From JACKOB01 sp024234575 (GTDB taxonomy: Bacteria; Pseudomonadota; Gammaproteobacteria; Pseudomonadales; Oleiphilaceae), in the NCBI GenBank assembly GCA_051208035.1, contig JBPJFZ010000016.1, positions 1 through 64,000 of the forward strand: a stretch of DNA of 64,000 bases, given 5' to 3'. The translations under genes were made by a program, and so were the position numbers. The notes beneath the pieces are model-generated. The model was not told the origin of the DNA and did no database searches. It was given only the letters and a program-made list of their open reading frames with translations. Shown here in pieces: positions 43,721 through 52,357 of the stretch (positions are counted from its first letter, which is position 1; each line of letters opens with the position of its first letter).

Positions 43721-43895
43721 TACTCACCTCTGCTTTTTTTTAATTCGAGTAAACAGGGTAGGAAAAGAATGTGGAGCAATTACGCCTGCATTGTGCAAGA
43801 AAAGTGCAAGTTCTGGTAACACCATCAGGATGTGACGAGAGTCACCTTTTTGAAAGGCGATTAATCTGCAAGTTAAAATTGTTTGAAATTTAACC

Positions 43896-43923
43896 CTTGA
43901 AATAGTTTTTGCTGATCCCATAT
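43896..43923 (+). promoter_or_regulatory. Sigma-32 (heat-shock) promoter of ibpA
   Basis: CTTGAAA at 43896-43902 and CCCATAT at 43917-43923 match the RpoH -35 and -10 consensus with a 14-base spacer. Transcription would start near 43930. The leader to the ibpA start is about 90 bases, similar to E. coli ibpA, and contains an AGGCAG/CTGCCT hairpin. Confidence 0.85.
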
Positions 43924-44019
43924 TAGTAAGCAGGCAGGGGTCTCTGAGAGAGTCTGCCTAATATTGTTATCGTTATTAATTTTACTTTTATACATATGGC
44001 TTCTGAGGAGAATATGATC

Positions 44020-44511
44020 ATGACCAGAATAGATTTAAGCCCACTTTATCGCAGCACCATTGGCTTTGACCGCTTTGCATCTTTGCTGGATTCGGCATTG
44101 AATATAGAGCAGCAATCAAATGGCTTTCCACCCTATAACATTGAAGTCACCGGAGAGAATCGTTACTCCATTACTCTCGCGGTAGCAGGCTTCGAAGAAG
44201 ACGAAATTGACATCCAGGTTGAACGTGGCGTGTTGGTAATTCGTGGCCGTAAAGCCAATACCGAAGAAAACCGTCAGTTTTTACATCAGGGCATCGCCTT
44301 TAGAACGTTCGAGCGTAAATTTAACCTTGCCGATCACGTTGAAGTAGTAAATGCAGAGTTAAAAAACGGTTTGTTGAACCTGAAGCTGGTAAAAGAAATA
44401 CCAGAATCGGCAAAGCCCCGTAAAATTGCAATCAACAACACCGCGCCAAAGACGTCTATCGAATATAGCGAGCAAAAATCAGCAGTAAACGATGGCATCG
44501 CCGCCGCGTAA
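44020..44511 (+). CDS. ibpA: Small heat-shock protein, IbpA type (Hsp20)
   Basis: The start ATG 44020 is chosen because MTRIDLSPLYRSTIGFDRF matches IbpA and GAGGAG lies 11 bases upstream; ATG 44014 and 43996 are alternatives. The 163-residue alpha-crystallin-domain protein contains PPYNIEVTGENRYSITLAVAGF and NGLLNLKLVKEIPE. It binds aggregating proteins in heat and oxidative stress and hands them to DnaK/ClpB. The sigma-32 promoter confirms heat-shock control. A hairpin follows the stop. Confidence 0.93.
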   Translation: MTRIDLSPLYRSTIGFDRFASLLDSALNIEQQSNGFPPYNIEVTGENRYSITLAVAGFEEDEIDIQVERGVLVIRGRKANTEENRQFLHQGIAFRTFERKFNLADHVEVVNAELKNGLLNLKLVKEIPESAKPRKIAINNTAPKTSIEYSEQKSAVNDGIAAA

Positions 44512-44531
44512 GAAAACTAAATCACTCCGCA

Positions 44532-44562
44532 TTACGGCTACTGATTAGTTGAGTAGCCGTAA
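44532..44562 (+). terminator. Terminator hairpin of ibpA
   Basis: TTACGGCTAC and GTAGCCGTAA form a perfect 10-bp stem with an 11-base loop 20 bp after ibpA. AT-rich sequence follows but no clean T-run. Confidence 0.6.
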
Positions 44563-44587
44563 GTTAATATTTGTGAATAAATACAGA

Positions 44588-44663
44588 GCACCAGATTTGG
44601 AACGATAGAAGGTCTTGTTGGTTGTATAACAAGATTGAATGTCGTCTGACTCTGGTGTTTTTT
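44588..44663 (+). ncRNA. Candidate structured RNA downstream of ibpA
   Basis: CACCAGA (44589-44595) pairs with TCTGGTG (44651-44657), closing a branch with an inner perfect 7-bp stem TCTTGTT/AACAAGA (44613-44619 and 44628-44634). TTTTTT follows directly. The nested hairpins with a U-run look like a small RNA or a second terminator. No promoter is identified, so an ibpA 3'-end-derived RNA is possible. Confidence 0.4.
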
Positions 44664-44732
44664 GTTGTCTCGATTGTAGCGTTTTTTAAAAAATGTAGGA
44701 AAAGCAGAGCGCCTTCCGACGATATCGAAAAA

Positions 44733-45530
44733 TTAGGTTAGCTGTTTACCTTTAGCCCCAAATCTCAATCTGTGCGTTGCCAACAGCCATTTTACCCGGC
44801 CTAGTGCATTGAGTATTCTCTCTGCGATGGCGTCATCGCTGTTATCTCGGCCCAGTAACGGAGCGGTGTGGGCCGCGCAGAGGTTCTCGGCATCTTGCCA
44901 GCGTTCTACAATATCGGTTGTCCAGGACTCAAAGTCGTCGGCGGCGCTGGCGCGTTTCTCTAATGCCACGGCAAGGGTCGGATGAAAATTTAGAACATCG
45001 CTCATGCCGATTAGATTGAGCACACCTGGCAACTTAGAAAACATTAGCGTGTCATCCACATGAATCGTTTTTGAGGCGCGGTGATAAACCAATACCGATG
45101 AAAAGTGGATGTTTTCATTTTTTGAAATAAAGTCGACACCTTTAGGCACTGAAAATTCAAAATCTTCGGCGAACAATGTTTGAATCTCTGGCGATTCGGT
45201 ATGCTCTGGCTGCCATGGCAATGCGGGCGCTCTAGCGACATGTCGTGCTGTGCCATAGAGCAGGGCGTGCGGGTAACGCTCGTGCATCTGACTTACGTAA
45301 ACGGTATGAAATGGATGCAGGTTTAGAATAGCTTTAATGTCTTCGCCGCCGTTTGTCAGAGCATCAATCTGCGCCGCGACTTCGGTGGATAAGCCGCAGG
45401 TATCAAGCAAAACAAACTCGCCATTTTGTCGTTTTACCAATGACGCTTGCGTACCGATATCCACCACGCCACCAATCTTGAACGAGCCTCGGATATTCCA
45501 AAAGTTGTCACTTACCTTAATAATTTCCAT
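44733..45530 (-). CDS. Divergent metallo-beta-lactamase-fold protein
   Basis: ATG 45530, 9 bases after AAGGGA, is preferred over the frame's upstream opening at 45551, giving 265 residues. KVSDNFWNIRGSFKI and VVDIGTQASLVKRQNGEFVLLDTCG start a metallo-beta-lactamase-like fold. The HxHxDH zinc motif is replaced by HPFHTVYVSQMH. Two spaced histidines are kept, but the Asp-His is absent, as in the DUF4336-like branch. Late DDTLMF is a remnant of the second metal-site Asp. Catalytic activity is uncertain. It is divergent from the large hybrid kinase. Confidence 0.6.
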   Translation of the reverse strand: MEIIKVSDNFWNIRGSFKIGGVVDIGTQASLVKRQNGEFVLLDTCGLSTEVAAQIDALTNGGEDIKAILNLHPFHTVYVSQMHERYPHALLYGTARHVARAPALPWQPEHTESPEIQTLFAEDFEFSVPKGVDFISKNENIHFSSVLVYHRASKTIHVDDTLMFSKLPGVLNLIGMSDVLNFHPTLAVALEKRASAADDFESWTTDIVERWQDAENLCAAHTAPLLGRDNSDDAIAERILNALGRVKWLLATHRLRFGAKGKQLT

Positions 45531-45659
45531 GTTCTGGGTTTCCCTTGCCAAAATAGCCGCTCTTAATAATTAGTTCGTCCTGTGCGTGCAAACACGCATC
45601 TTCCGACGATAATGAGGTATTCTTTTTCGAAATAAAAATAAAATTTGGGTTTCTTTTTT

Positions 45660-48600
45660 ATGCGGTCAAGATTTTACATATTCGGCTTGATGCTTTTTGC
45701 TTTCAGCCTAAATGCCTTCGCTGCGTCATTGGTGATTGATCTGCGCCAGCAGGATTGGTCTCCCGGGCAAGTTCATGCCATTGAGGGTAATTGGGACTTC
45801 TACTGGATGCAGCTGATTGCGCCGCAAGATACCGCCGCATTCTCGCAGCCGGCGGTGCCTTTTCCGGTGCCGGGTGCCTGGAGTTCACCGCCCGATGGCG
45901 TGCCGGAGTTTCCCGGAATGGGCTATGCCACCTATCGCGTAACGTTGCTTGTGCCGGAGGATAAAACGGAATTAACGCTGGCGATCCCTGATATGGCCAG
46001 TGCATATCAACTTTGGAGCAATGGCAGGCTTGTTGCGGCTAATGGCTCTGTTGGTACCAGTAAACATACCGAAACCCCCGGCTATCAGCCCCGTGTCGCC
46101 AGCGTCAGGGTGCAAAATGGCGAGTTAACACTGGTGTTGCAAACATCCAACTATCACTATCAATGGGGCGGCGTATGGTATCCCCTTCAAATCACTGATG
46201 CAGAGGGCGCTTACGCGCTGCGAGAAAAGCCCATTATGCAGGCGATGTTGTCCGGCACAGTGTTGATTGCCGCCAGCTTGTTCAGCTTATTAATGTTTGC
46301 CAGCCGCCCAAAAGAAAAGGTGTTTCTATTCTTCGGGCTATTGTGTCTATCGATGGGGTTGCGCCGGTTATTAATTGACGAGCGGATTATTTATTTTTAT
46401 CTGGGTGATTATTGGGCGACCCTTCAGGCGATTGAGAATATTTGTACTTATCTATCGCTCCCGCTGTTTATTGCCTATTTTTCTTACCGGTTTCCGGTGC
46501 CTTTAAGTGCGTTGGCGGTACGCATCAGTGGGTTCGTTGCGATACCTTTTTGTTTGCTGGCACTAACTACGGATGTCAGTTTTTATACTCGGCTAAATGT
46601 GCCGTTTCAGCTGATTATATTGGCCGCCGTGCCTTATATCATCTGGACTTATTCGAAAGTGTTAGCTTCCGGAAGGCGTGGCGCCGGGATATTTGGCCTG
46701 GGGCTGGCGGTGTTCAGTTTGACGGTGATCAACGATATTTTAGCCTATAGCTATGTAATCCATACGCCAAATGTTGCACACCTGGGTATCCTGGCTTTCG
46801 TGATTTTTCAGAGTACGGATTTGGCCCGTAGTTATTTTCGCAACTTCAATACCATTGAGCGAATGTCGAAGTCGTTACGTCAGCAGAATGCAGAGCTGCT
46901 AAAACTGGATGCATTTAAAGATGAGTTTTTAGCAACGACATCCCATGAGTTACGCACACCGTTACATGGTATTGCCGGATTGGCCAGCCACCTTCTTGCA
47001 GATGAACAGTTAAATTTAAACCGCGAACAGCATCATAAACTGGATTTGATTGCGTCGACAACGCGTCGATTGGGCTCGCTGGTAAATGATATTCTGGATT
47101 TCTCTGGTATCAAGCATGGCAATCTTTCACTACGGAAGCAATCTGTTGATTTATCGGCAGTGAGTGACAATGTTATTAGCACCCTCAAGCCTTTGTTGGC
47201 GGGCAGAGATATCTGTCTATCGGCAAATATTGATGAGCAGGCGAGGCATGTCTGGGCAGATGAAAACCGTCTACAGCAGATTTTGTTTAATATTCTGGGC
47301 AACTCTGTCAAATTCACTGAGGAAGGATTTATTCAGTTGTATGCAAGCCGCCACGATGAGTTTGTTAACATCGAAATCAGTGATACGGGAATGGGGATTG
47401 GGCAAAGCAAAAGGGATGCTTTATTCGAACCTTTCAAGTTGGACGCCAGCGATGATCAGCCATATTCCGGCAATGGGCTGGGCTTGTCGATTAGTCGCCA
47501 GCTTGTGCGTCAACATGGGGGAGATCTCCAGATCGTTAGTCGTGAAGGCTACGGTACCACGGTGAGTTTTACTTTGCCTGTTGCTGCAGCGTTAGAGGGT
47601 GATCCTGCGCCCATTAAGGCACCATTGCCTGTGGCGATGGAGTCAAGTACCGGCCCTCTGCTAGCAACCACATCTTTGCAGGGCATTGAGAATGCCCATA
47701 CCGCACCCACCAGAGCAGGTGAGGCAATGATATTTGTGGTGGATGATGATGAAGTTAATCGGGAGTTGGTGCGCTCGCAGTTGAGTAAGGCGGGTTACCA
47801 GGTTGAAAGCTTTGTGGGGGGCGCACCACTGCTATCAAGATTGCAGGATCTATCACCAGTAAAGCGCCACTCACAGGCACAAGGCACATGGCCTGATCTT
47901 ATCCTGCTGGATTTGATGATGCCGAACATCAGTGGCCTGTCGGCTTGTGAACAAATCCGGCAACAGCATGACAGTTACCAGTTGCCGATTATGATGCTGA
48001 CTGCCCGCTACCAGGTTGCCGATATTGTCGCTTGCCTGAATGCCGGTGCGAATGATTACCTGATCAAGCCCTATCACGAGAAAGAACTGTTGGCGCGGGT
48101 TTATAGCCAGCTAAATGCTCGCAAGTTCTGGCTGGCGAGTGAAGAAAACCAGCAGCTGAAGCAAGAAATTGAGCACCGCCAGCAATTGCAGCAAGACTTA
48201 TCTATTGCCAATGGCCGATTGTTGCAGGCGCTGGATATCACCGAAGAACAAATCATGCTACTCACCGAAGAGGGTGAGGTCATTTACGCCAACCAGGCGA
48301 TTTTATCCCTGATGAAAACTAGCTCCCCGGCCGTCATCGGTAAGCAGTTTGAAACGCTGGTTGATGAGCAAACGCGCGCTGAATTAACTCAGCGCTTGGA
48401 TGGTACCCCGGAAGAGGTGTCTTTCATCGTTAACGACGCGACCCTTGGCGGTAAGGTGCAGTTATCTGTGCGCTACTTCGAAGAAAAAGGCGAGGGTTAC
48501 TACGCCGTGATCGTCTCGCCTTTGCAAACATATGCATCGGCGGAGAAAGACCCGGCAGCCTTATCGAGGCAACTCATTGACGATTTAACACAAGAGATAG

Positions 48601-49028
48601 CCGCCAGCCGCCATAAGTTTGAGCAGATTGAACAGGCGTTAAAGCAGGTCACCACGCTGCGTATAGAGCAGGGGACATCTCCGGCAAACGCCGAAGCAGA
48701 CTCTCACCCTCAAGGGCATGTTCAGAATCAGCGGGAGTTGCTGGTGAAACTCTTGCGGGAAACACTCGGGCTTTGGGAGCGGTATACGCATCGCACTAAG
48801 GCTGATCTTGCCGAAGAAAGCCGCTGCTGGCGGGTTTATATCGATGGCACCACCGCCAAGACCCGCACCCTCGATCGCTACCTAAGCGAGCGCACGTTGC
48901 CAGAAAAACCCCGCTGGCGTCTGGCCATTCGTACGGCCAAATACGTTATCGACCACTGTGCCTTAAGCACCGATGATTATCAGGTTCTGTCGGATATGAT
49001 TGATGCCTTGGATAAGGCGTATTCTTAG
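45660..49028 (+). CDS. 7TM hybrid histidine kinase with DISMED2 sensor, receiver and PAS
   Basis: About 1122 residues, with ATG 45660 favoured over TTG 45645. A signal segment is followed by a beta-sandwich DISMED2-type sensor (to about 185; DWSPGQVHAIEGNWDFYW). Seven membrane segments run from about 195 to 395. Next come HisKA (FLATTSHELRTPLHGIAGL, His about 429), HATPase (NILGNSVKFTEEG, GNGLGLSIS), and a receiver at about 680-815 (FVVDDDEVNRELV, DLILLDLMMPNISG). A coiled coil and a PAS domain near 870-970 (GEVIYANQAIL) follow, then an unassigned 150-residue tail. It senses an external, perhaps sugar-like, ligand by family analogy. The output partner is not visible. Confidence 0.9.
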   Translation: MRSRFYIFGLMLFAFSLNAFAASLVIDLRQQDWSPGQVHAIEGNWDFYWMQLIAPQDTAAFSQPAVPFPVPGAWSSPPDGVPEFPGMGYATYRVTLLVPEDKTELTLAIPDMASAYQLWSNGRLVAANGSVGTSKHTETPGYQPRVASVRVQNGELTLVLQTSNYHYQWGGVWYPLQITDAEGAYALREKPIMQAMLSGTVLIAASLFSLLMFASRPKEKVFLFFGLLCLSMGLRRLLIDERIIYFYLGDYWATLQAIENICTYLSLPLFIAYFSYRFPVPLSALAVRISGFVAIPFCLLALTTDVSFYTRLNVPFQLIILAAVPYIIWTYSKVLASGRRGAGIFGLGLAVFSLTVINDILAYSYVIHTPNVAHLGILAFVIFQSTDLARSYFRNFNTIERMSKSLRQQNAELLKLDAFKDEFLATTSHELRTPLHGIAGLASHLLADEQLNLNREQHHKLDLIASTTRRLGSLVNDILDFSGIKHGNLSLRKQSVDLSAVSDNVISTLKPLLAGRDICLSANIDEQARHVWADENRLQQILFNILGNSVKFTEEGFIQLYASRHDEFVNIEISDTGMGIGQSKRDALFEPFKLDASDDQPYSGNGLGLSISRQLVRQHGGDLQIVSREGYGTTVSFTLPVAAALEGDPAPIKAPLPVAMESSTGPLLATTSLQGIENAHTAPTRAGEAMIFVVDDDEVNRELVRSQLSKAGYQVESFVGGAPLLSRLQDLSPVKRHSQAQGTWPDLILLDLMMPNISGLSACEQIRQQHDSYQLPIMMLTARYQVADIVACLNAGANDYLIKPYHEKELLARVYSQLNARKFWLASEENQQLKQEIEHRQQLQQDLSIANGRLLQALDITEEQIMLLTEEGEVIYANQAILSLMKTSSPAVIGKQFETLVDEQTRAELTQRLDGTPEEVSFIVNDATLGGKVQLSVRYFEEKGEGYYAVIVSPLQTYASAEKDPAALSRQLIDDLTQEIAASRHKFEQIEQALKQVTTLRIEQGTSPANAEADSHPQGHVQNQRELLVKLLRETLGLWERYTHRTKADLAEESRCWRVYIDGTTAKTRTLDRYLSERTLPEKPRWRLAIRTAKYVIDHCALSTDDYQVLSDMIDALDKAYS

Positions 49029-49363
49029 TTGTGGATGTATAAACGGTAGTTTGGTACGCATAGCACCCTATGAAATAGATGACCGCTGAATGAAATAGAT
49101 AGCCGTAATTGCGTATCGGACGCCCCAAAACAGGGAGCACTTGAAACCAAATCGGGCACTGTGCACTGATATCTGACGGCATTCGATTATTTGCTGTTAC
49201 AAACAACCCCTGCATGGCTGATATCCGGTCATTTTTCTTCGTAGTTGGTGTATCTGTTTAAAGTGGCATACCGCTTGCAAAAGCCTTAAGACGTTAATAG
49301 CCGTTGCTTAACGACGGCATCTTTTTAGCACTTGAGACTGCACTGCAAAACGGGAGCATCAGC
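49029..49363. other. 335-bp intergenic region before cyanase
   Basis: No gene is supported. The region holds the sigma-54-type promoter at 49264-49279 and about 230 bp of possible activator-binding sequence upstream of it. A GGGCACTGTGCAC stretch lies near 49155, but a true NtrC palindrome was not found. Confidence 0.5.
49264..49279 (+). promoter_or_regulatory. Sigma-54 promoter of cynS
   Basis: TGGCATACCGCTTGCA has the invariant GG (49265-49266) and GC (49277-49278) with exactly 10 bases between, as sigma-54 requires. A transcript would start near 49290, about 74 bases before the cynS ATG. Confidence 0.7.
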
Positions 49364-49804
49364 ATGAAAAAAGAAGAAGTGATAGAAGCCGTTGTTTTGG
49401 CAAAGAAATCAAAGGGGCTTACCTGGGAAGGTATCGCCGGTGAACTTGGCATGGGCACCGTATGGGTGACTTCGGCCTGCTTGGGGATGAACAGCATGAC
49501 TGAAGAGGTGGCCGATAAAGTCTGCAAGATACTTGATTTACCTGCCGCCGCTAAGCCTGCGCTGATGGAATACCCGACCAAAACCTGGGAAAAATCCGTG
49601 CCTCAAGACCCTCTGATTTATCGCCTTTACGAAATTGTAGGTGTTTACGGCGATACCCTGAAAGAGGTGATTCAGGAAAAGTTTGGTGACGGCATTATGA
49701 GCGCCATTGATTTCAGCATGGATGTTGAAAAAGAAGAAAACCCGAAGGGAGATCGTGTTGTGATCACCATGAACGGGAAGTTCTTGCCTTATAAAGCCTG
49801 GTAA
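49364..49804 (+). CDS. cynS: Cyanase (cyanate hydratase)
   Basis: ATG 49364 follows CGGGAGCATC and gives 146 residues, close to the family's 156. The enzyme turns cyanate and bicarbonate into ammonia and carbon dioxide. The N-terminal helical domain is followed by the catalytic C-terminal part, with Arg87, Glu90 and Ser113 in IYRLYEIVGVYGDTLKEVIQEKFGDGIMSAIDF, equivalent to E. coli Arg96, Glu99 and Ser122. A sigma-54 promoter upstream points to nitrogen control. CynT and CynX homologues are not present. Confidence 0.95.
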   Translation: MKKEEVIEAVVLAKKSKGLTWEGIAGELGMGTVWVTSACLGMNSMTEEVADKVCKILDLPAAAKPALMEYPTKTWEKSVPQDPLIYRLYEIVGVYGDTLKEVIQEKFGDGIMSAIDFSMDVEKEENPKGDRVVITMNGKFLPYKAW

Positions 49805-49886
49805 TGAGAATTTTTGGAGACTGTCGCTAATTTTGAGTCACTGCCTATCACAAAGTACTCTATTGAGAGCAAAGGATAGGCAGAGG

Positions 49887-50180
49887 CTAATGTTCGGGGA
49901 TTTGAAGTAGCCTTTCACTACGCCAAACTCTGATAATTTTTATTGCTGCACTCTCCCTAAAATACACAATACGAAAAGGAGAGTGGATTAACTCTCTAAT
50001 TGATTGATCGTTAAACTCTGGGACTACACGGCCTATGTCTGGGTAGTCTGAGAGCTTCTCCACTTGCTGGACAATGGCGGCAACAAAGTTTTCACCAATT
50101 TGAGGTACACCCTGCTCAAAATAGTAATCTTTGATTGCTTCAAGATCTTCGATGGCAGAAATTGAAAAGGATATCTTCAC
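49887..50180 (-). CDS. RelE/ParE-family toxin
   Basis: The 97-residue toxin has the ParE/RelE fold pattern: SAIEDLEAIKDYYFEQG, ELSDYPDIGR-like KLSDYPDIGRVVPEF, and C-terminal RELIHSPFRIVYF and IIRVWRSERLL. It begins 3 bp after the antitoxin stop. Whether it cleaves mRNA or poisons gyrase cannot be told from sequence. Confidence 0.88.
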   Translation of the reverse strand: MKISFSISAIEDLEAIKDYYFEQGVPQIGENFVAAIVQQVEKLSDYPDIGRVVPEFNDQSIRELIHSPFRIVYFRESAAIKIIRVWRSERLLQIPEH

Positions 50181-50183
50181 GAG

Positions 50184-50450
50184 CTAGATACCTAGTCTTT
50201 TTTTCACATCGCTAATATCTGAAGTATTACCTTCTTTTATTTCCATTAATCCCTGTGCAATAGCTTTAACAAAAGCCAGCTCTTCTTTTACGTTTTCATA
50301 ATCTTCAAGACCCTGAACTACCGCTACGCCACGACCACGGCTCGTTAAAAGAACTGGGCGATGAGTGTCTTTAGCATGATTTATAACTTTGCCAGGATTA
50401 ACTTTAAGATCACTAAGTGGAACAATATCTTCAGAAAACTTTGTAGGCAT
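50184..50450 (-). CDS. Phd/YefM-family antitoxin
   Basis: The 88-residue protein starts with the Phd/YefM DNA-binding segment (DIVPLSDLKVNPGKVINHAKDTHRPVLLTSRGRGVAVVQGLEDYE). An acidic tail wraps the toxin. It is the first gene of the pair, with an inverted-repeat operator immediately upstream. Confidence 0.88.
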   Translation of the reverse strand: MPTKFSEDIVPLSDLKVNPGKVINHAKDTHRPVLLTSRGRGVAVVQGLEDYENVKEELAFVKAIAQGLMEIKEGNTSDISDVKKRLGI

Positions 50451-50466
50451 AATCAGAACCCCTTAA

Positions 50467-50499
50467 AAGACCTGTTTATAGCACCTGTTAGCAGGTCTT
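50467..50499. promoter_or_regulatory. Operator of the Phd/ParE-type toxin-antitoxin pair
   Basis: AAGACCTG and CAGGTCTT form a perfect 8-bp inverted repeat with a 17-base spacer. Inside it, ACCTG-TTAG-CAGGT makes a second repeat. It lies 17 bp upstream of the antitoxin start, as expected for autorepression. Confidence 0.65.
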
Positions 50500-50544
50500 G
50501 TCAAAGAGGGGGGGGTAACGAAGGTATAAAGCAAATAGGTACAA

Positions 50545-50577
50545 AAAAGGTCGCCGTGGCGGCCTCTTTTTTTATAA
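50545..50577 (-). terminator. Terminator of the kinase/phosphatase gene
   Basis: On the minus strand a GC-rich stem, GGCCGCC paired with GGCGACC (one wobble), is followed by a run of T. It lies just past the stop of the 50587 gene. Confidence 0.7.
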
Positions 50578-50586
50578 ACAGAACGG

Positions 50587-52302
50587 CTAGCGAGCAGCTT
50601 GAAAAATGATGATACCTAACAGCACTAAGGAAACACATTGCCAAAAAAGTACCGGGTTGCGCGCCATCAAGGGTGGCTTGGTTTTGCTCAAATAGTTGGG
50701 GCTTGGGGTTTTCAGTTCATAGACAAACTCTGACACTTCTGCGTACCGTTTGAAGGGGTCAATGTGTGTGGCTTTGCTTATGGCATAATCTACCCAGCCG
50801 GGGATAGTGTTGTCTTCGTTGCGCAAAGGCTGGTAGGTCAAGCGGCCTTGCTCGCGTCGGTTGGTAATTCTGGAAACGGAATTGCCGTAGGGAAGACTCC
50901 CCGAAAGCATTTTGTAGGCGATAACGCCAAGAGAAAATAAATCAGATTGAGGAGTACCCAGTTCACCAAGAAAGTACTCTGGGGCAGTAAATTGAGCCGT
51001 ACCGACGATGCCTTCATTTTTTGGCACAACCTCTGAGATACCTGCCACCTTGGTCGCGCCGAAGTCGATAATTTTTACCGTGCCAGCGGCATCGATCATG
51101 ATGTTGTTGGGGCGAAGATCCTGATGCACCATTTCCTGCCGGTGGAAGGCCTGCAAGCCCTTGCCGATTTGCTCAATGATGTTGCGCACCGTCTCTATGT
51201 CGGGGGAGGGATTGTCGATCATCCACTGGGCGAGTGTTTGTCCTTCTATGTATTCCGTGACGGTATATAAGTAGTGTCGCTTGCGAGTTGGCTCAATCGC
51301 TCTTAATACATGGGCGTTGTTAAGTCGCTTGGCTATCCAGTCTTCCATCAAAAAGTTTTCGAGGGTTTCCGGATGGTTGCGCATTTCCATTGACGGGGTT
51401 TTGATCACCACCTTTTCACCAGTATCCATATCTTCTGCCAAAAACACATGGCTGCGACTGCTGATATAAATATCCCGCAGGATGTGATAACCATCAAATT
51501 GCATACGGGCACTTAATTGGGGCGCGGCGGGCAATTGTGTTAATTGTTGCTGTACCTCTGCCACATACTGCTCTGGCAAGTTGTCGAGTCTGACGATCTG
51601 GATGGTTAGGTTATCGTTGCTACCCGCGGCAAAGGCCTTGTCGACCAGTTCTTTTGCAACATGGTTAAGATCGCTGCCTTGAGAAATAGCTTCGGCGATT
51701 TCTTTGGCGGGTATAAACTCAAAGACACCGTCAGTTGCCAGTACATAGACATCACCTAAATTCAGCGGCAGCGTCTTGTAATCCATTTCCAGGGTATCAT
51801 GAATGCCCAGTGCCCGAGTCAGGTAACTTGTCTGCTCATCAACAACATGACGGTGATCGATGGTTAATTGTTCGAGTGTATTGTCTACCAGGCGAAAGAT
51901 ACGTGAGTCGCCACAGTGAAATAAGTGCGCGGTGTTTGATTTGAAAACAATGGCGCTAAAGGTGCATATGTAGCCTTTGTCTTTGTTAAAACGATAAGGG
52001 CTATTGCGGGTTTGCGCATAAAGCCAGGAATTGGTGGCTTTTAACACTCGCTGGGCTGATGTTTTTACTGACCAGGAATCCGACGTGCTGTAGTAATCCT
52101 GAATAAAGCCTTTCACCGCCGTTTCGCTGGCAATCTGACTGACATTGCTGCTGCTGATACCGTCAGCTATGGCAATCGCTATGCCTTTCGAGCTGAGATG
52201 TGGCTCGTTAGGAATAAGTACGCCATGAAAGTCCTGATTGATTGGCTTTATGCCAGGGCTCGAATACTGCCCGACAGATACTGCTAATTGTTTTTTCATC
52301 AT
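50587..52302 (-). CDS. Bifunctional PP2C phosphatase / Ser-Thr kinase, membrane anchored
   Basis: The 571-residue fusion has a PP2C phosphatase (1-250: NQDFHGVLI, AIADGISSS, DSRIFRL, LATDGVFEF, SNDNLTIQIV) and a eukaryotic-type kinase (about 270-540: VVIKTPS, MVHQDLRPNNIMID, VKIIDFGATKVAG, GTAQFTAPEYF, DLFSLGVIAYKML). A C-terminal membrane helix (about 548-568) follows. Both catalytic centres look intact, but the glycine loop of the kinase is degenerate (LRDIYISSRSHVFL). It follows the formate/nitrite channel across a terminator. Similar kinase/phosphatase genes lie near nitrite transporters in other proteobacteria. Confidence 0.9.
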   Translation of the reverse strand: MMKKQLAVSVGQYSSPGIKPINQDFHGVLIPNEPHLSSKGIAIAIADGISSSNVSQIASETAVKGFIQDYYSTSDSWSVKTSAQRVLKATNSWLYAQTRNSPYRFNKDKGYICTFSAIVFKSNTAHLFHCGDSRIFRLVDNTLEQLTIDHRHVVDEQTSYLTRALGIHDTLEMDYKTLPLNLGDVYVLATDGVFEFIPAKEIAEAISQGSDLNHVAKELVDKAFAAGSNDNLTIQIVRLDNLPEQYVAEVQQQLTQLPAAPQLSARMQFDGYHILRDIYISSRSHVFLAEDMDTGEKVVIKTPSMEMRNHPETLENFLMEDWIAKRLNNAHVLRAIEPTRKRHYLYTVTEYIEGQTLAQWMIDNPSPDIETVRNIIEQIGKGLQAFHRQEMVHQDLRPNNIMIDAAGTVKIIDFGATKVAGISEVVPKNEGIVGTAQFTAPEYFLGELGTPQSDLFSLGVIAYKMLSGSLPYGNSVSRITNRREQGRLTYQPLRNEDNTIPGWVDYAISKATHIDPFKRYAEVSEFVYELKTPSPNYLSKTKPPLMARNPVLFWQCVSLVLLGIIIFQAAR

Positions 52303-52332
52303 TAAAAAATCCCCGCCTTTTGAGCGGGGATT
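52303..52332 (-). terminator. Terminator between FNT channel and kinase genes
   Basis: On the minus strand AATCCCCGC and GCGGGGATT form a strong stem with a TCAAAAG loop, followed by a T-run (TTTTTT). It lies 26 bp after the channel gene and directly before the kinase start. Much of the channel transcript should end here and the kinase be read at a lower level. Confidence 0.85.
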
Positions 52333-52357
52333 CCTTTTAGGTCAGAGTCGATTTGGA

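Noticed and set aside
49140..49180. NtrC-binding site near the cynS promoter
   Set aside because: GCACTGTGC is present, but the spaced TGCAC/GGTGC palindrome is not.
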